In this document: positions 16,470-27,998 of the stretch, piece after piece
How the letters are laid out: each line of letters opens with the position of its first letter
Numbering within the stretch: the first letter of the stretch is position 1
Assembly (NCBI RefSeq): GCF_002234375.1
Contig: NZ_NMQV01000024.1
Span: forward strand, 1-64,000
Direction of reading: 5' to 3'
Length of the DNA: 64,000 nucleotides
From: Pseudomonas fluvialis
GTDB lineage: Bacteria; Pseudomonadota; Gammaproteobacteria; Pseudomonadales; Pseudomonadaceae
Program-made: the position numbers and the translations under genes
Notes under the pieces: model-generated
Databases searched by the model: none
What the model saw: the letters and a program-made list of their open reading frames with translations, nothing else
Told to the model about the DNA's origin: nothing

Positions 16470-16943
16470 TTACTGGCTGGCAGCCGGCCAAGTGGGGCCG
16501 GCAGACCAGAGTCGGTAGCGGATCTCGACATCCTGCGGGGCAAAGATGACCAGCGGTAGCTTGCTGTTGTAGCGCAGCATCACTGGTTCGCCAGCGACCT
16601 GTACGAACGCTTCTTGTGGTTCCTGCTCGGGGCAGGCCATCAGCGTGCTGATGCCTGGGCCTACGTTCTGCAGCACATAGTAGTCATAGCCCCAGCCCTG
16701 TACCGTCTGCTGCTGCCACTGGCCGCTCAAACGCTGCTGATTACAGTCAATCTGTAGGGTTTTGCCGGCGATCAGCTCCACTTGGTAATCGCTTTCGGTG
16801 TCTTTGGCAGGTAGATCAATGACATGGCGTTGTAGCCCGGGGAGTGTGCTCGGATAGACGCTAAGCGTTTCGGCTGTCGTTGCGCAGGCGCTCAGTGGCA
16901 GGCAGCACGCCATAATGAGTAGAGGCAGTGGTCGATTGAGCAT
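16470..16943 (-). CDS. eco: Ecotin, lipoprotein-type serine protease inhibitor
   Basis: This 157-aa protein aligns well with E. coli ecotin: DIDL-to-ESDYQVELIAGKTLQIDCN, WGYDYYVL, then the reactive loop STLMACP with Met at P1, and MLRYNSKLPLVIFAP plus VEIRYRLW. The two Cys (in IDCN and MACP) are the conserved disulfide. Unlike E. coli ecotin, the signal peptide ends in a lipobox (LSAC, Cys20), so it is predicted to be lipid-anchored. It inhibits trypsin-fold proteases at the cell surface or in the periplasm. Convergent with the CAP gene, 19 bases apart. Confidence 0.92.
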   Translation of the reverse strand: MLNRPLPLLIMACCLPLSACATTAETLSVYPSTLPGLQRHVIDLPAKDTESDYQVELIAGKTLQIDCNQQRLSGQWQQQTVQGWGYDYYVLQNVGPGISTLMACPEQEPQEAFVQVAGEPVMLRYNSKLPLVIFAPQDVEIRYRLWSAGPTWPAASQ

Positions 16944-17036
16944 GGCGTATCCTTGGTCAGCGAGCTGACACGGCGTATCCGTTGAGGTGAACGAGTCGTG
17001 TCATGTGACCGGGCAAAGCCCCGCGGGGTTCCCTAA

Positions 17037-17732
17037 TCAGTGCATGGTGGGGGGATTGCCGGGGTGTTCAGCCATGTTCAGGGCTTGGCGAGTCAGTTGG
17101 TCGAGCAGGCGGTTACGTTGCCGCTCAGCTTGTCGCATGGCCTGGCTGCCATGTTGTTTTAGCAGGTAGGTATGAATCTGCCGTACTTCACGCGACTGGA
17201 AGATGGGCTGCAAGTCTTGTACGGCCACCCAGCCATCGGCGGCCTGTGCCTGACTGTTCATCAATACTTGAGGCCCGCGCGCGCCCAGTACCTGAAAGCC
17301 TAGCTGGCGGAACATGGCAACCTGGTTGGGTACGCAGGCCAGCGCAAGATGGGGATGGAGCAGGCGTAACTGCTTCAGCAAGGCGCGTCCGATGCCCTGG
17401 CGACGTTGTGCGCTGTTGACGGCCAGGTAAAGCAGGGTGGCCGCCTGGGGATCGCCGATGCAGGGTAGATACAGCGCAAAGCCCAGCACGTGCAGAGGAT
17501 CCTCGTCTGCCAGGGCGAGCAGCAGACGAGCGCTGGCGTTGGCATCGCTACCCATGTCTTGCAGGTATAGGTGTACTTCGTACCCCAGAACGTACTGGTA
17601 CAGTGCATAAAGCGGGTTGCTGGGTTGCAACGGGAGTGGGCTGAGGTCGCTGAAATAGTCCACGACCATCTGCAGCAACTGGCTCTTCAGCGACTCCGCA
17701 GGCGGCGTATTAAGGTGCAGTAAGGTGAACAT
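17037..17732 (-). CDS. GNAT-family N-acetyltransferase
   Basis: This 231-aa protein has a GNAT core: a beta strand LLYLAVNSAQRRQGIGRALL, in which QRRQGIG is the acetyl-CoA pyrophosphate-binding motif A, followed by a FRQLGFQVLG motif B. About 60 extra C-terminal residues are Gln/Arg rich and probably helical. The substrate cannot be deduced. It is next to the FmdB-like and nrdB genes on the same side, with the divergent start region at 17733-17858. Confidence 0.8.
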   Translation of the reverse strand: MFTLLHLNTPPAESLKSQLLQMVVDYFSDLSPLPLQPSNPLYALYQYVLGYEVHLYLQDMGSDANASARLLLALADEDPLHVLGFALYLPCIGDPQAATLLYLAVNSAQRRQGIGRALLKQLRLLHPHLALACVPNQVAMFRQLGFQVLGARGPQVLMNSQAQAADGWVAVQDLQPIFQSREVRQIHTYLLKQHGSQAMRQAERQRNRLLDQLTRQALNMAEHPGNPPTMH

Positions 17733-17858
17733 CGGGACGGGTCGTTTCGGCTAAGGCGGGTGAGGGTAGTTTAATCGTTCGCGATACAGGGCTGCGCAGT
17801 ACACATCACGCCGACTAAAATGCCTCGATCACAGTCTGTACCTAGAGGAGTTCTATGC

Positions 17859-18107
17859 ATGCCAACCTATGACTATCGCTGTGAGGCCAATGGCCAGGTC
17901 TATGAAGTACGGCATGGCATGACGTTGCAGCCGCGTACCTGGGGCGAGTTGCGGAGTGCGGGTGGCTTGCCGGCTGATCCGGCGATTGCCGATGAGACGC
18001 CGGTAACCCGTCTATTGAGTGCGGCGGGTGTGGTCAACAGCCGGGTGCTGAAAAATCCCGAAGCACCTGCCTGTGCCCGCAACGGCTGCGCGGGCAATTG
18101 CCGTTAG
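17859..18107 (+). CDS. FmdB-like zinc-ribbon protein (degenerate)
   Basis: This 82-aa protein begins MPTYDYRCEANGQVYEV, the start of FmdB-family zinc-ribbon proteins. The usual second Cys of the first CxxC is missing. Instead Cys residues cluster at the C-terminus (ACARNGCAGNCR). I chose ATG 17859 because AGAGGAG lies 8 bases upstream and the family motif starts there. Function unknown; P. aeruginosa appears to keep a similar gene next to nrdB. Confidence 0.7.
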   Translation: MPTYDYRCEANGQVYEVRHGMTLQPRTWGELRSAGGLPADPAIADETPVTRLLSAAGVVNSRVLKNPEAPACARNGCAGNCR

Positions 18108-18109
18108 GC

Positions 18110-18142
18110 GCAATGCGCTTCCGACAGGGGGAAGCGCATTGC
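18110..18142. terminator. Bidirectional hairpin between FmdB-like gene and nrdB
   Basis: A perfect 13-bp stem (GCAATGCGCTTCC 18110-18122 / 18130-18142) with a 7-base loop separates convergent genes. No long T-tract is present, but the stem strength and position fit a shared terminator. Confidence 0.65.
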
Positions 18143-18156
18143 CGGTGCAGGTCTGA

Positions 18157-19386
18157 TCAGTCCCAGCTCAGCGCGCCCCCGGTCTGATACTCGATCACGC
18201 GGGTCTCGAAGAAGTTCTTCTCTTTCTTTAGATCCATGATTTCGCTCATCCACGGGAAGGGATTGGTGGTGCCCGGGTACTCTTCCTTCAGGCCAATCTG
18301 GGTCAGGCGGCGGTTGGCAATGAATTTGAGGTAGTCCTCCATCATCGCGGCGTTCATGCCCAACACGCCGCGCGGCATGGTGTCGCGTGCGTATTCGATT
18401 TCCAGCTGGGTGCCCTGCAGGATCATCTGCGTCGCTTCGTCCTTCATGGCGGCATCCCACAGGTGCGGGTTCTCGATCTTGATCTGGTTGATCATGTCGA
18501 TGCCGAAATTCAGGTGCATGGATTCATCACGCAGGATGTACTGGAACTGTTCGGCGGTGCCGGTCATCTTGTTGCGGCGGCCCATCGAGAGGATCTGGGT
18601 GAAGCCGCAGTAGAAGAAGATGCCTTCCAGTACGCAGTAGTAGGCGATCAGGTTCTTGAGAAACTGTCGATCGGTTTCTGGGGTGCCCGTCTGGAAGGTG
18701 GGGTCGGAGATCGAGCGGGTGTACTTGAGGCCCCAGCTGGCCTTTTTCGCGACGCTGGGGATCTCGTGGTACATGTTGAAAATCTCGCCCTCGTCCATGC
18801 CCAGCGATTCGATGCAGTACTGGTAGGCGTGGGTGTGGATCGCTTCCTCGAAGGCCTGACGGAGGATGTACTGGCGGCATTCGGGGTTGGTGATCAGGCG
18901 GTAGACGGCCAGCACCAGGTTGTTCGCGACCAGGCTGTCGGCGGTGGAGAAGAAGCCAAGGTTACGTTTGACGATGCGCCGCTCATCTTCGGAGAGGCCG
19001 TCGGCACTTTTCCACAGGGCGATGTCGGCGGTCATGTTGACCTCCTGCGGCATCCAGTGGTTAGCGCAACCGTCCAGGTATTTTTGCCAGGCCCAATCGT
19101 ATTTGAAGGGCACCAGCTGGTTGAGGTCGGCGCGACAGTTGATCATGCGTTTTTCGTCGACGCGTACGCGCGCACCGGCGCCTTCCAGGTCATCCAGGCC
19201 TTCCTGGATATCCAGTTCATTGAGCGCAGCTTTGGCGCGAGCCACGGCGGCTGAGTCATCGGCACTGACGGCACGGGCCTGGCTGACGCTGGCATCGCTG
19301 TGGCTGTCTGGCGTATTGACCGGCAGGGCGGCTTGCAAGGGGGCGGCCTGGTCTTCGGGTTTGGTGAATTCGTCCCAGCTCAGCAT
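18157..19386 (-). CDS. nrdB: Class Ia ribonucleotide reductase, beta subunit
   Basis: This 409-aa subunit carries the di-iron centre and tyrosyl radical that reduce ribonucleotides with NrdA. Ferritin-like iron-ligand motifs are visible: [11 protein letters not shown], then [12 protein letters not shown], and an upstream acidic helix with [13 protein letters not shown] 19386 (MLSWDEF) has AAGGAG 8 bases upstream and opens the conserved N-terminus; the in-frame ATG at 19452 lacks support. It lies 124 bases downstream of nrdA in the same operon. Confidence 0.95.
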   Translation of the reverse strand: MLSWDEFTKPEDQAAPLQAALPVNTPDSHSDASVSQARAVSADDSAAVARAKAALNELDIQEGLDDLEGAGARVRVDEKRMINCRADLNQLVPFKYDWAWQKYLDGCANHWMPQEVNMTADIALWKSADGLSEDERRIVKRNLGFFSTADSLVANNLVLAVYRLITNPECRQYILRQAFEEAIHTHAYQYCIESLGMDEGEIFNMYHEIPSVAKKASWGLKYTRSISDPTFQTGTPETDRQFLKNLIAYYCVLEGIFFYCGFTQILSMGRRNKMTGTAEQFQYILRDESMHLNFGIDMINQIKIENPHLWDAAMKDEATQMILQGTQLEIEYARDTMPRGVLGMNAAMMEDYLKFIANRRLTQIGLKEEYPGTTNPFPWMSEIMDLKKEKNFFETRVIEYQTGGALSWD

Positions 19387-19510
19387 GTGAGTAGCTCCTT
19401 GTGGGGACCGGCGGGCCGGTCGGCTGTTGGTTGCTGTTGCGTGGCTGCACAACAGCGCAATGTGTTGGGGCCTGCGTTATCTCCGCGGACAACGCAGGCT
19501 GCCGCTTGCC

Positions 19511-22384
<2,874 letters not shown>

Positions 22385-22597
22385 GGGGTTCTCCATGGGC
22401 AAGGTGAGAGCAATGGGCAAAGGGCCGCTTGCCGACGCAGGACATGCCTGGTGCGGTGAATCAGGACGAAAGGGGGAGGCGTTGCCTGAGCCTTCCGTGG
22501 CCTGCGCATGGCCCGGCAAGCCATGCGGTGCATGTCTGCAAGGTGCCTGACAGGTGCGGATGCGTGCACTGTCGTCAAGCGACTTGCTGAGTGCTGA

Positions 22598-22613
22598 ACA
22601 CAATATCTAGTGA
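22598..22613 (-). promoter_or_regulatory. NrdR box 1 upstream of nrdA
   Basis: ACACAATATCTAGTGA matches the NrdR consensus acaCwAtATaTwGtgt at nearly every conserved position. NrdR represses ribonucleotide reductase genes when dATP is high. Confidence 0.8.
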
Positions 22614-22626
22614 GTTTTGCTTTGCG

Positions 22627-22642
22627 AGGCACAAGATAGTGT
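22627..22642 (-). promoter_or_regulatory. NrdR box 2 (weaker)
   Basis: AGGCACAAGATAGTGT matches 11 of 16 consensus positions and lies 29 bases from box 1. NrdR boxes usually come in pairs about three helical turns apart, so the pair is plausible. Confidence 0.55.
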
Positions 22643-22683
22643 TGGCACGGCAATGATGCAAGTCATGAACTGATAAAAATATC

Positions 22684-22703
22684 TGTGGATAAGGTGTGGA
22701 TTT
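22684..22703 (-). promoter_or_regulatory. DnaA-box pair upstream of nrdAB
   Basis: TGTGGATAA (22684-22692) is a perfect DnaA box read on the minus strand (TTATCCACA), and TGTGGATTT (22695-22703) is a 7-of-9 second box in the same orientation. In E. coli DnaA binds upstream of nrdAB and links dNTP supply to replication. Confidence 0.65.
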
Positions 22704-22860
22704 GTTGTGCGTGGCGTGGGGATGGATGGCGCGAGCGCAGGGCTGCTGCGGCGTGTAGCAAGGGCCGCAAGGATGGCGAAAAAACTCCTGTGCAGGCGCC
22801 GCACCTGTCGTTGTGTGGCGTTGTTACAATGGCGCATTCCGCTCCTGGAGGAAGCAAGGC

Positions 22861-23586
22861 ATGACCCATGCAGTACAGGCCGGTCGTATCCTGATTGTCG
22901 AGGATGACCTGCGCCTCGCCGAGTTGACCCGCGATTACCTGCAGGGTAATGGCCTGGACGTGGCCATCGAGGGCGATGGCGCGCGCGCGGTGCAGCGCAT
23001 TCTTGCGGAACAGCCTGACCTGGTGGTGCTGGATCTCATGCTGCCTGGCGAGGATGGCCTGAGCATCTGCCGCAAGCTGCGCCCGGCCTATACGGGGGCG
23101 ATTCTCATGCTGACCGCGCGAACCGATGACCTTGACCAGGTGCTGGGCCTGGAGCTGGGCGCCGATGACTATGTGTGCAAGCCGGTACGCCCGCGCGTGC
23201 TGCTGGCGCGCATTCGTGCCCTGTTGCGGCGTAGCGAGCAGCAGGGCGCCAGTCTCGACGTGTCTGGCGAGCCGCAGCGCCGCCTGCAGTTCGGTGCGCT
23301 GCAGATCGACCAAGGCATGCGGGAGGCTTGGCTGGCCGGGCAGAGTATCGAGCTGACCAGTGCCGAGTTCGATCTGCTCTGGCTGCTGGCGGCCAATGCC
23401 GGGCGCATCCTGTCGCGCGAGGAAATCTTCAACGCCCTGCGCGGTATCGAGTACGACGGCCAGGATCGCTCCATCGATGTGCGTATCTCGCGCATCCGCC
23501 CGAAGATCGGCGATGACCCCATGCATCCGCGGCTGATCAAGACCGTGCGCAGCAAGGGCTATCTGTTCGTGGCCGAGGCGCAATGA
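22861..23586 (+). CDS. RstA-like OmpR-family response regulator
   Basis: This 241-aa regulator has a receiver domain (E14/D15/D16 acidic pocket, phospho-acceptor Asp58 in VVLDLMLPGEDG) and a C-terminal winged helix with LTSAEFDLLWLLA and VRSKGYLFV. ATG 22861 has GGAGG upstream; the in-frame ATG at 22813 has none. Its stop overlaps the kinase start by 4 bases. In P. aeruginosa a similar RstAB-like pair is divergent from nrdA. Signal and targets are unknown. Confidence 0.88.
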   Translation: MTHAVQAGRILIVEDDLRLAELTRDYLQGNGLDVAIEGDGARAVQRILAEQPDLVVLDLMLPGEDGLSICRKLRPAYTGAILMLTARTDDLDQVLGLELGADDYVCKPVRPRVLLARIRALLRRSEQQGASLDVSGEPQRRLQFGALQIDQGMREAWLAGQSIELTSAEFDLLWLLAANAGRILSREEIFNALRGIEYDGQDRSIDVRISRIRPKIGDDPMHPRLIKTVRSKGYLFVAEAQ

Positions 23587-25202
23587 ACTCGATCTTCCTG
23601 CGTGTCTACGGGGGGCTGCTGGCGGTACTGGTGCTGGTTGCGCTGCTGGGCTTTGCCACCTTGCAGCTGGTCAACCAGGTGCGCGTCGACAATTACCGGG
23701 AAAACCTCGCCAACGGCACCTTTCGCCTGATGGCCGACAACCTGCGTGAGCTGACCCCGGTGGAGCGGCGGCGTGCCCTGGCGCTTTGGTCGCGTCTGTT
23801 GGGTGTGCCCCTGCAATTGGAACGTATCGATCGGCTGACCCTCGATAACAGCCAGCGTAAGCAACTGCAGCGAGGGCGCGTGCTGGTCGAGCCCACCGGC
23901 GCGCATGGTGTGTTGATCCACAGCCTGTTGCCGACTGATGAGCGCCTGGTGCTGAGTGCCGATGTGCAGCAAATCAGCGAACAGCTGGCACGGGCCACCC
24001 TGTATCTGCTGATCGATGAATTGCGCCGGCATCCTGCCGAGGAGCAGCCGCAACGCCTGCGCCAGTTGCATGATGACAAGGGCTTTGGCTACGAGCTGCG
24101 CCTGGTCGAGTTGGCCGACCTGGATGTAGATGATGATCAGCGCCGGCGCATCGATGAAGGTGACACGGTGATGACCCTCAACAAGGGCGCCGATGGCATG
24201 CGCGTGCTGGCGGGTATCGTCGAGACGCCCTGGGTATTGGAAGCCGGGCCGATCTATCAGATGAATCCCTATCCCACCCATCTGTTGTTGCTGATTGGTG
24301 CGATTGGCCTGACCCTGATCGGGGTGATCACCTACCTGCTGGTGCGCCAGCTGGAGCGTCGTCTGCAGGGCCTGGCGGCGGCAGCCGCGCAGATTGCCAG
24401 TGGCCGCCTGGAGGCGCGGGTTGCTGCGGATGACAGCGATGCGGTGGGTCGCCTGGCCGGTGCCTTCAACGACATGGCCGAGCAGCTACAGCGCCTGCTG
24501 TCCATCCAGCGCGAGCTGGTGCGTGCGGTTTCCCATGAGCTACGTACACCTGTAGCGCGCTTGCGTTTCGGCCTGGAGATGATTGCCGACGCCAGCAATG
24601 ATCAACAGCGACGCAGCTATCTGGATGGCATGGACGGTGATATTCAGGAGCTGGACAAGCTGGTTGACGAGATGCTGGTCTATGCGCGCCTGGAGCAGGG
24701 TACCCCGGCGTTGCATTTCAGTCGTTTGAACCTTCGCGAGCTGATCGAACAGGTGCTTGATGAGTTGGCACCACTGCGTGCCAGTGTCCACTTGCAGCTC
24801 GGCACCTGTGGCGACGCCCCCGAGCAGGGTGCCTGGGTCGAGGCGGAGCCGCGTTATCTGCGCCGCGCCCTGCAGAATCTGGTCAGCAATGCCATGCGCC
24901 ATGCGGAAACCTGCGTGCAGGTGAGCTATCAGATTGGCCCACGGCGCTGCCGTATCGATGTGGAGGATGACGGTCCGGGTGTGCCGGAAAGCGACTGGCA
25001 GCGCCTGTTCACCCCGTTCATTCGCCTGGATGACAGCCGCACGCGGGCCTCCGGTGGCCACGGCCTGGGCCTGTCGATTGTCCGGCGGATTATCTATTGG
25101 CACGCTGGGCGCGCCCTGGTGGGCGCCAGCCAGGGGTTGGGCGGAGCGCGTTTCAGCCTGATCTGGCCACGTTGCCAGGCGGCTGAACAGACGCCGGACT
25201 GA
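23583..25202 (+). CDS. RstB-like sensor histidine kinase
   Basis: This 539-aa kinase has a first membrane helix (about aa 5-27), a periplasmic domain of about 200 residues, a second helix (about aa 231-253), HAMP (about aa 250-302), an H-box with SHELRTPVARL (His318), and N and G boxes (NLVSNAMRHA, DDGPGVP, GHGLGLSIVRR). Its 3' end overlaps the convergent phosphopantetheinyl transferase gene by 50 bases, so the two mRNAs are antisense at their ends. Confidence 0.88.
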   Translation: MNSIFLRVYGGLLAVLVLVALLGFATLQLVNQVRVDNYRENLANGTFRLMADNLRELTPVERRRALALWSRLLGVPLQLERIDRLTLDNSQRKQLQRGRVLVEPTGAHGVLIHSLLPTDERLVLSADVQQISEQLARATLYLLIDELRRHPAEEQPQRLRQLHDDKGFGYELRLVELADLDVDDDQRRRIDEGDTVMTLNKGADGMRVLAGIVETPWVLEAGPIYQMNPYPTHLLLLIGAIGLTLIGVITYLLVRQLERRLQGLAAAAAQIASGRLEARVAADDSDAVGRLAGAFNDMAEQLQRLLSIQRELVRAVSHELRTPVARLRFGLEMIADASNDQQRRSYLDGMDGDIQELDKLVDEMLVYARLEQGTPALHFSRLNLRELIEQVLDELAPLRASVHLQLGTCGDAPEQGAWVEAEPRYLRRALQNLVSNAMRHAETCVQVSYQIGPRRCRIDVEDDGPGVPESDWQRLFTPFIRLDDSRTRASGGHGLGLSIVRRIIYWHAGRALVGASQGLGGARFSLIWPRCQAAEQTPD

Positions 25203-25899
25203 CCACCAGGGTGACCAGGCTGTCTTCCAGCGCCCAGTAATAACCTTGCAGCTCCCGCCCGTGCAGCCAGTCGTCGTGCAGGTCGCGCAGCAGGCGCAGG
25301 CGCAATTGACCATCAGCTGCCGCCACTAGCTCGGCGTCCTGAAAGAAGAACGACACGCCGCACAGCGGGTGCAGGGCCTTGTACAGACTTTCCTTGGCGG
25401 AAAAACTCAATGTGATCTGCCTGGCGCGGTGTTCGGGGTGTGCGGGCAGACGGCTGATTTCCGCCGGGGTAAGCAGTTGGCGCAGCAGGCGCTCGCTGCG
25501 CTGTGTCGATAGGCAGCGCTCCACATCAAGACCAATGGCTTGCCAGTGTGTTTGCCGGGCCGCCACGGCCAGTGCCCAGCCCTGGCCATGGCTGATGCTG
25601 GCAATCCTGCCGGTTGGCCAGGCGGGAGCGCCGCTGGCCTGTTGCGGGGCATCCCAGCCCGGGCAGCCCAGTGCGGCGAGTGCCGCGCGTGCGCAACAGC
25701 GTCCCGCCAGGTATTCCGCCTGGCGCTTGCTGGACGCCTGCGCCAGGCGCGTGGGTAGGTGGATTGCGCAGTCGGCGAAGTCCTGCAGTGGCAGGACCGG
25801 CGGATAGCGGCAGGCCTGCAGCGCCAGGCTGCCCAGTTCGGTCGGCAGGTGCCAGGGCAGAGGGCAGGGCAGGCAATGGGAAGGATAGGGCAGAGACAT
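25153..25899 (-). CDS. pcpS: 4'-phosphopantetheinyl transferase (PcpS-like)
   Basis: This 248-aa Sfp/EntD-type enzyme transfers phosphopantetheine from CoA to carrier proteins of fatty-acid, siderophore or polyketide synthesis. Signature residues are visible: SISHGQGWALA, IGLDVERC (Mg-binding Asp and Glu) and the motif FSAKESLYKAL. Length matches the single broad-range P. aeruginosa PcpS (about 242 aa). ATG 25899 is chosen because upstream codons read through a non-coding leader. The last 50 bases overlap the convergent kinase gene. Confidence 0.9.
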   Translation of the reverse strand: MSLPYPSHCLPCPLPWHLPTELGSLALQACRYPPVLPLQDFADCAIHLPTRLAQASSKRQAEYLAGRCCARAALAALGCPGWDAPQQASGAPAWPTGRIASISHGQGWALAVAARQTHWQAIGLDVERCLSTQRSERLLRQLLTPAEISRLPAHPEHRARQITLSFSAKESLYKALHPLCGVSFFFQDAELVAAADGQLRLRLLRDLHDDWLHGRELQGYYWALEDSLVTLVVSPASVQPPGNVARSG

Positions 25900-25989
25900 C
25901 GGTGGATTGTCACCTGTCGAGCGCGTATCGGCCAGTGCGTGGCTACTTACATTTCTTTGCAATCGGTCAACAAAGCGCAACGGACATAC

Positions 25990-26100
25990 CCGGGTGGGTT
26001 TGCCATGCTGGATGGGCGTTTTTAGCAAACGCAGGTGAGGTTGAAGCGGCTGCGGCCGCTTTGCATTGCGGGAATCCAACGATGGATTCCCGTTTTTTTT
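25990..26100 (+). ncRNA. Candidate small RNA with terminator
   Basis: Between pcpS and cpxA a plus-strand stretch contains three stacked hairpins: GCGTTT/AAACGC at 26016-26032, AAGCGG/CCGCTT at 26044-26061, and a strong terminator at 26069-26100. No plus-strand gene ends nearby (the closest, the kinase, stops at 25202). This argues for an independent short transcript of about 100 bases starting near 25990. No clear promoter could be fixed; TTGCAA at about 25960 is a weak -35 candidate. Confidence 0.3.
26069..26100 (+). terminator. Strong rho-independent terminator on the plus strand
   Basis: A 10-bp perfect stem (CGGGAATCCA 26069-26078 / TGGATTCCCG 26083-26092) with loop ACGA is followed by eight T residues. 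It is oriented for rightward transcription although both flanking genes are leftward. Confidence 0.85.
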
Positions 26101-26103
26101 GGC

Positions 26104-27411
26104 CTATTCGAGGGGCAGCAGCAGGCTGGCCAGCAATCCGCCTTGTGCATGGTTGCTCAGCACCAGGCTGCCGCCCAGGCGTTCCGCTGCTCGCCGGGCG
26201 ATGGCCAGGCCCAGTCCGTGGCCCGTACTGCTTTGTCCAGGGGCGCGGAAGAACGGCTCGCCGAGACGTGCCAGGTGCTCTGCGGCCACTCCGGGACCAT
26301 GGTCGCGGATATCCAGGCGACAGCAGTTACCCTGGCGCAGCAGGTGGATTTCCACCGGCTGCTGGGGTGGGTTGAAGCGCAGTGCATTGCGCAGCAGGTT
26401 GTCGATGGCTCGTTCGAGCATGTCCGGCCAACCCTGTACCTGCAGTGCCTGCAAATGCAGCTCAAGGTGTTGCTCGGGCCACTGCAGGCGGGCGTCATCG
26501 GCCAGCTTGTGCAGCAGGGCCGGCAGGTCGACGGCCTGCTTGCCGCCAGGCTCGGCATCCAGGCGGGCCAGGGTAAGAATCTCGCTGATCAGTGCTTCCA
26601 GGCGATTGCACTCCTGGTCGAGGCGCGGCCACAACGCGCGGCGCTGTGCTTCGTCGGCTCGCTCGGCAAGGGCCAGGGCAATCTTCAGGCGGGCCAGGGG
26701 TGAGCGCAGCTCATGGGATACATCGCGCAGCAGTTGGCGCTGGCTGGCGATCAGGCCCTGCAGGCGCTGGCCCATCTGGTTGAAGTCCTCGGCGAGCAAG
26801 CCGAACTCGTCACGCCGGGTCGCCAGCCGGGCCAGGCTTTGTTGCTGATAGGCGGTGCGCCCGAGGTCATGCACGGCGCCCCGCAAGCTCTGCAGCGGGC
26901 GGGTGATGGACAGGGTCAGGCGCAGGCTAAGCAGCGTCAGGACCAACAACGCCGCCAACAGCGCACCCAGCGGCAGAAGCAGGCTGCCGCGTTGCCATTC
27001 GTGCAGGCTGGAATGGGGAATCCGATAGATGAACAGGTAAGCGCTGCCAGTAGGGCTTTCGTATTGTTCGGTGAGGCGCCGCCAGGGGAGGCGGTGTGGC
27101 TTGGCACGTGCCTCGAAGGCGGCCGCGCGGGAAAACAGCGTGCCTTCGCTGAGCGGCTGGCCCTCTTCGTTGAGTACCTGGACGTCCAGTTGCTGGTGAC
27201 GTTTGCGTTGTTCCAGCAGGCGCCTGGCCGCTGGGAAGTCACCCGCTTCGTAATAGGCTACCCAGCGCTCCGGGAGCTGTTTGAGTGCCGGATGGGTGGC
27301 GAGGATCAGCGCATCCTGATTCAGGGCGCGGCCGAGCAGCACGGAAAAACCGGCAACCAGAACGATTGCCAGCCAGAAACTGGCGAAAATGCGCCAGAAC
27401 ATGCTGCCCAT
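26104..27411 (-). CDS. cpxA: CpxA-like envelope-stress sensor kinase
   Basis: This 435-aa kinase has an N-terminal helix (about aa 5-27), a periplasmic domain, a second helix (about aa 141-163), HAMP, an H-box DVSHELRSPLARLK (His233), and N, G1 and G2 boxes (NLLRNALRF, DHGPGVA, GHGLGLAIARR). Gene order cpxR - cpxP-like - cpxA matches the P. aeruginosa cpx locus. GAGG precedes ATG 27411; a second ATG three codons on is possible. It should be a CpxR kinase/phosphatase responding to misfolded envelope proteins. Confidence 0.88.
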   Translation of the reverse strand: MGSMFWRIFASFWLAIVLVAGFSVLLGRALNQDALILATHPALKQLPERWVAYYEAGDFPAARRLLEQRKRHQQLDVQVLNEEGQPLSEGTLFSRAAAFEARAKPHRLPWRRLTEQYESPTGSAYLFIYRIPHSSLHEWQRGSLLLPLGALLAALLVLTLLSLRLTLSITRPLQSLRGAVHDLGRTAYQQQSLARLATRRDEFGLLAEDFNQMGQRLQGLIASQRQLLRDVSHELRSPLARLKIALALAERADEAQRRALWPRLDQECNRLEALISEILTLARLDAEPGGKQAVDLPALLHKLADDARLQWPEQHLELHLQALQVQGWPDMLERAIDNLLRNALRFNPPQQPVEIHLLRQGNCCRLDIRDHGPGVAAEHLARLGEPFFRAPGQSSTGHGLGLAIARRAAERLGGSLVLSNHAQGGLLASLLLPLE

Positions 27412-27465
27412 GGATTACCTCGCGAAATACATGCTGCGCCCGGCGGGTGCCGGGCGCAGTCAGGG

Positions 27466-27909
27466 TTACTCAGCCTGGTTCTTTTGCGCTTTCCAGGCTT
27501 CGAACTCGGCACGCTCGGCGCGACGGGCTTCCATGGCCTTGAGGTGCTCGTCGAACTGGGCCTGCTGCTCAGGCTTGAGCTGGTCGCGGATGGCCTTGTG
27601 GTGCGCATCGCGCTTGGCCTGGAGTTCATCCTGCATGGCCTGCTTGTCGGCGGCCGGCAGTTTGTCGAGGTAGCGCTGGTGGATTTGCGCGGCGCTGCCC
27701 ATCTGTTCGCGCATCAGTTGGTTGATCTGCTGGCGCTGCTCCTTGCTCAGGTCGAGCGCCTTGAACAGGCTGTGCGGGCCGGTGTGTTTCATGCCTTTGT
27801 GCATGCCCATTTCACACTGGCCGGCACGCCCCGGTTCGCCCATCGGCATGGCCTGTACGGCCAGCGGCAGGCTCAGGGCGAAAAGCGCGGCAATCATGGA
27901 TTTTTTCAT
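27466..27909 (-). CDS. cpxP: CpxP/Spy-family periplasmic chaperone-like protein
   Basis: This 147-aa secreted helical protein has a signal peptide (ending AVQA), a Met/His-rich start of the mature chain (MGMHKGMKH) and LTxxQ-type motifs (LDLSKEQRQQINQL, LKPEQQAQFDEH). Spy and CpxP proteins bind unfolded envelope proteins and restrain CpxA. AAGGAGATATC gives a strong ribosome-binding site. A CpxR-box-like motif about 90 bases upstream suggests positive autoregulation. Confidence 0.85.
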   Translation of the reverse strand: MKKSMIAALFALSLPLAVQAMPMGEPGRAGQCEMGMHKGMKHTGPHSLFKALDLSKEQRQQINQLMREQMGSAAQIHQRYLDKLPAADKQAMQDELQAKRDAHHKAIRDQLKPEQQAQFDEHLKAMEARRAERAEFEAWKAQKNQAE

Positions 27910-27998
27910 CGGGATATCTCCTTGAGTGGGCCGGCTGCTTGGCTGTGCCGGATGCCTGCAGTGTACGGCTGGCCGTGTGTGGTGGCGGTCAGGGCAAG

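Larger units (their letters stand above)
22385..22860. other. Divergent control region nrdAB / rstAB-like operon
   Basis: This 476-base region has no gene. It holds two NrdR-box-like sites (22598 and 22627), two DnaA-box-like sites (22684 and 22695) and the leaders of both divergent operons. Positions relative to nrdA suggest the boxes control ribonucleotide reductase synthesis. Confidence 0.7.
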
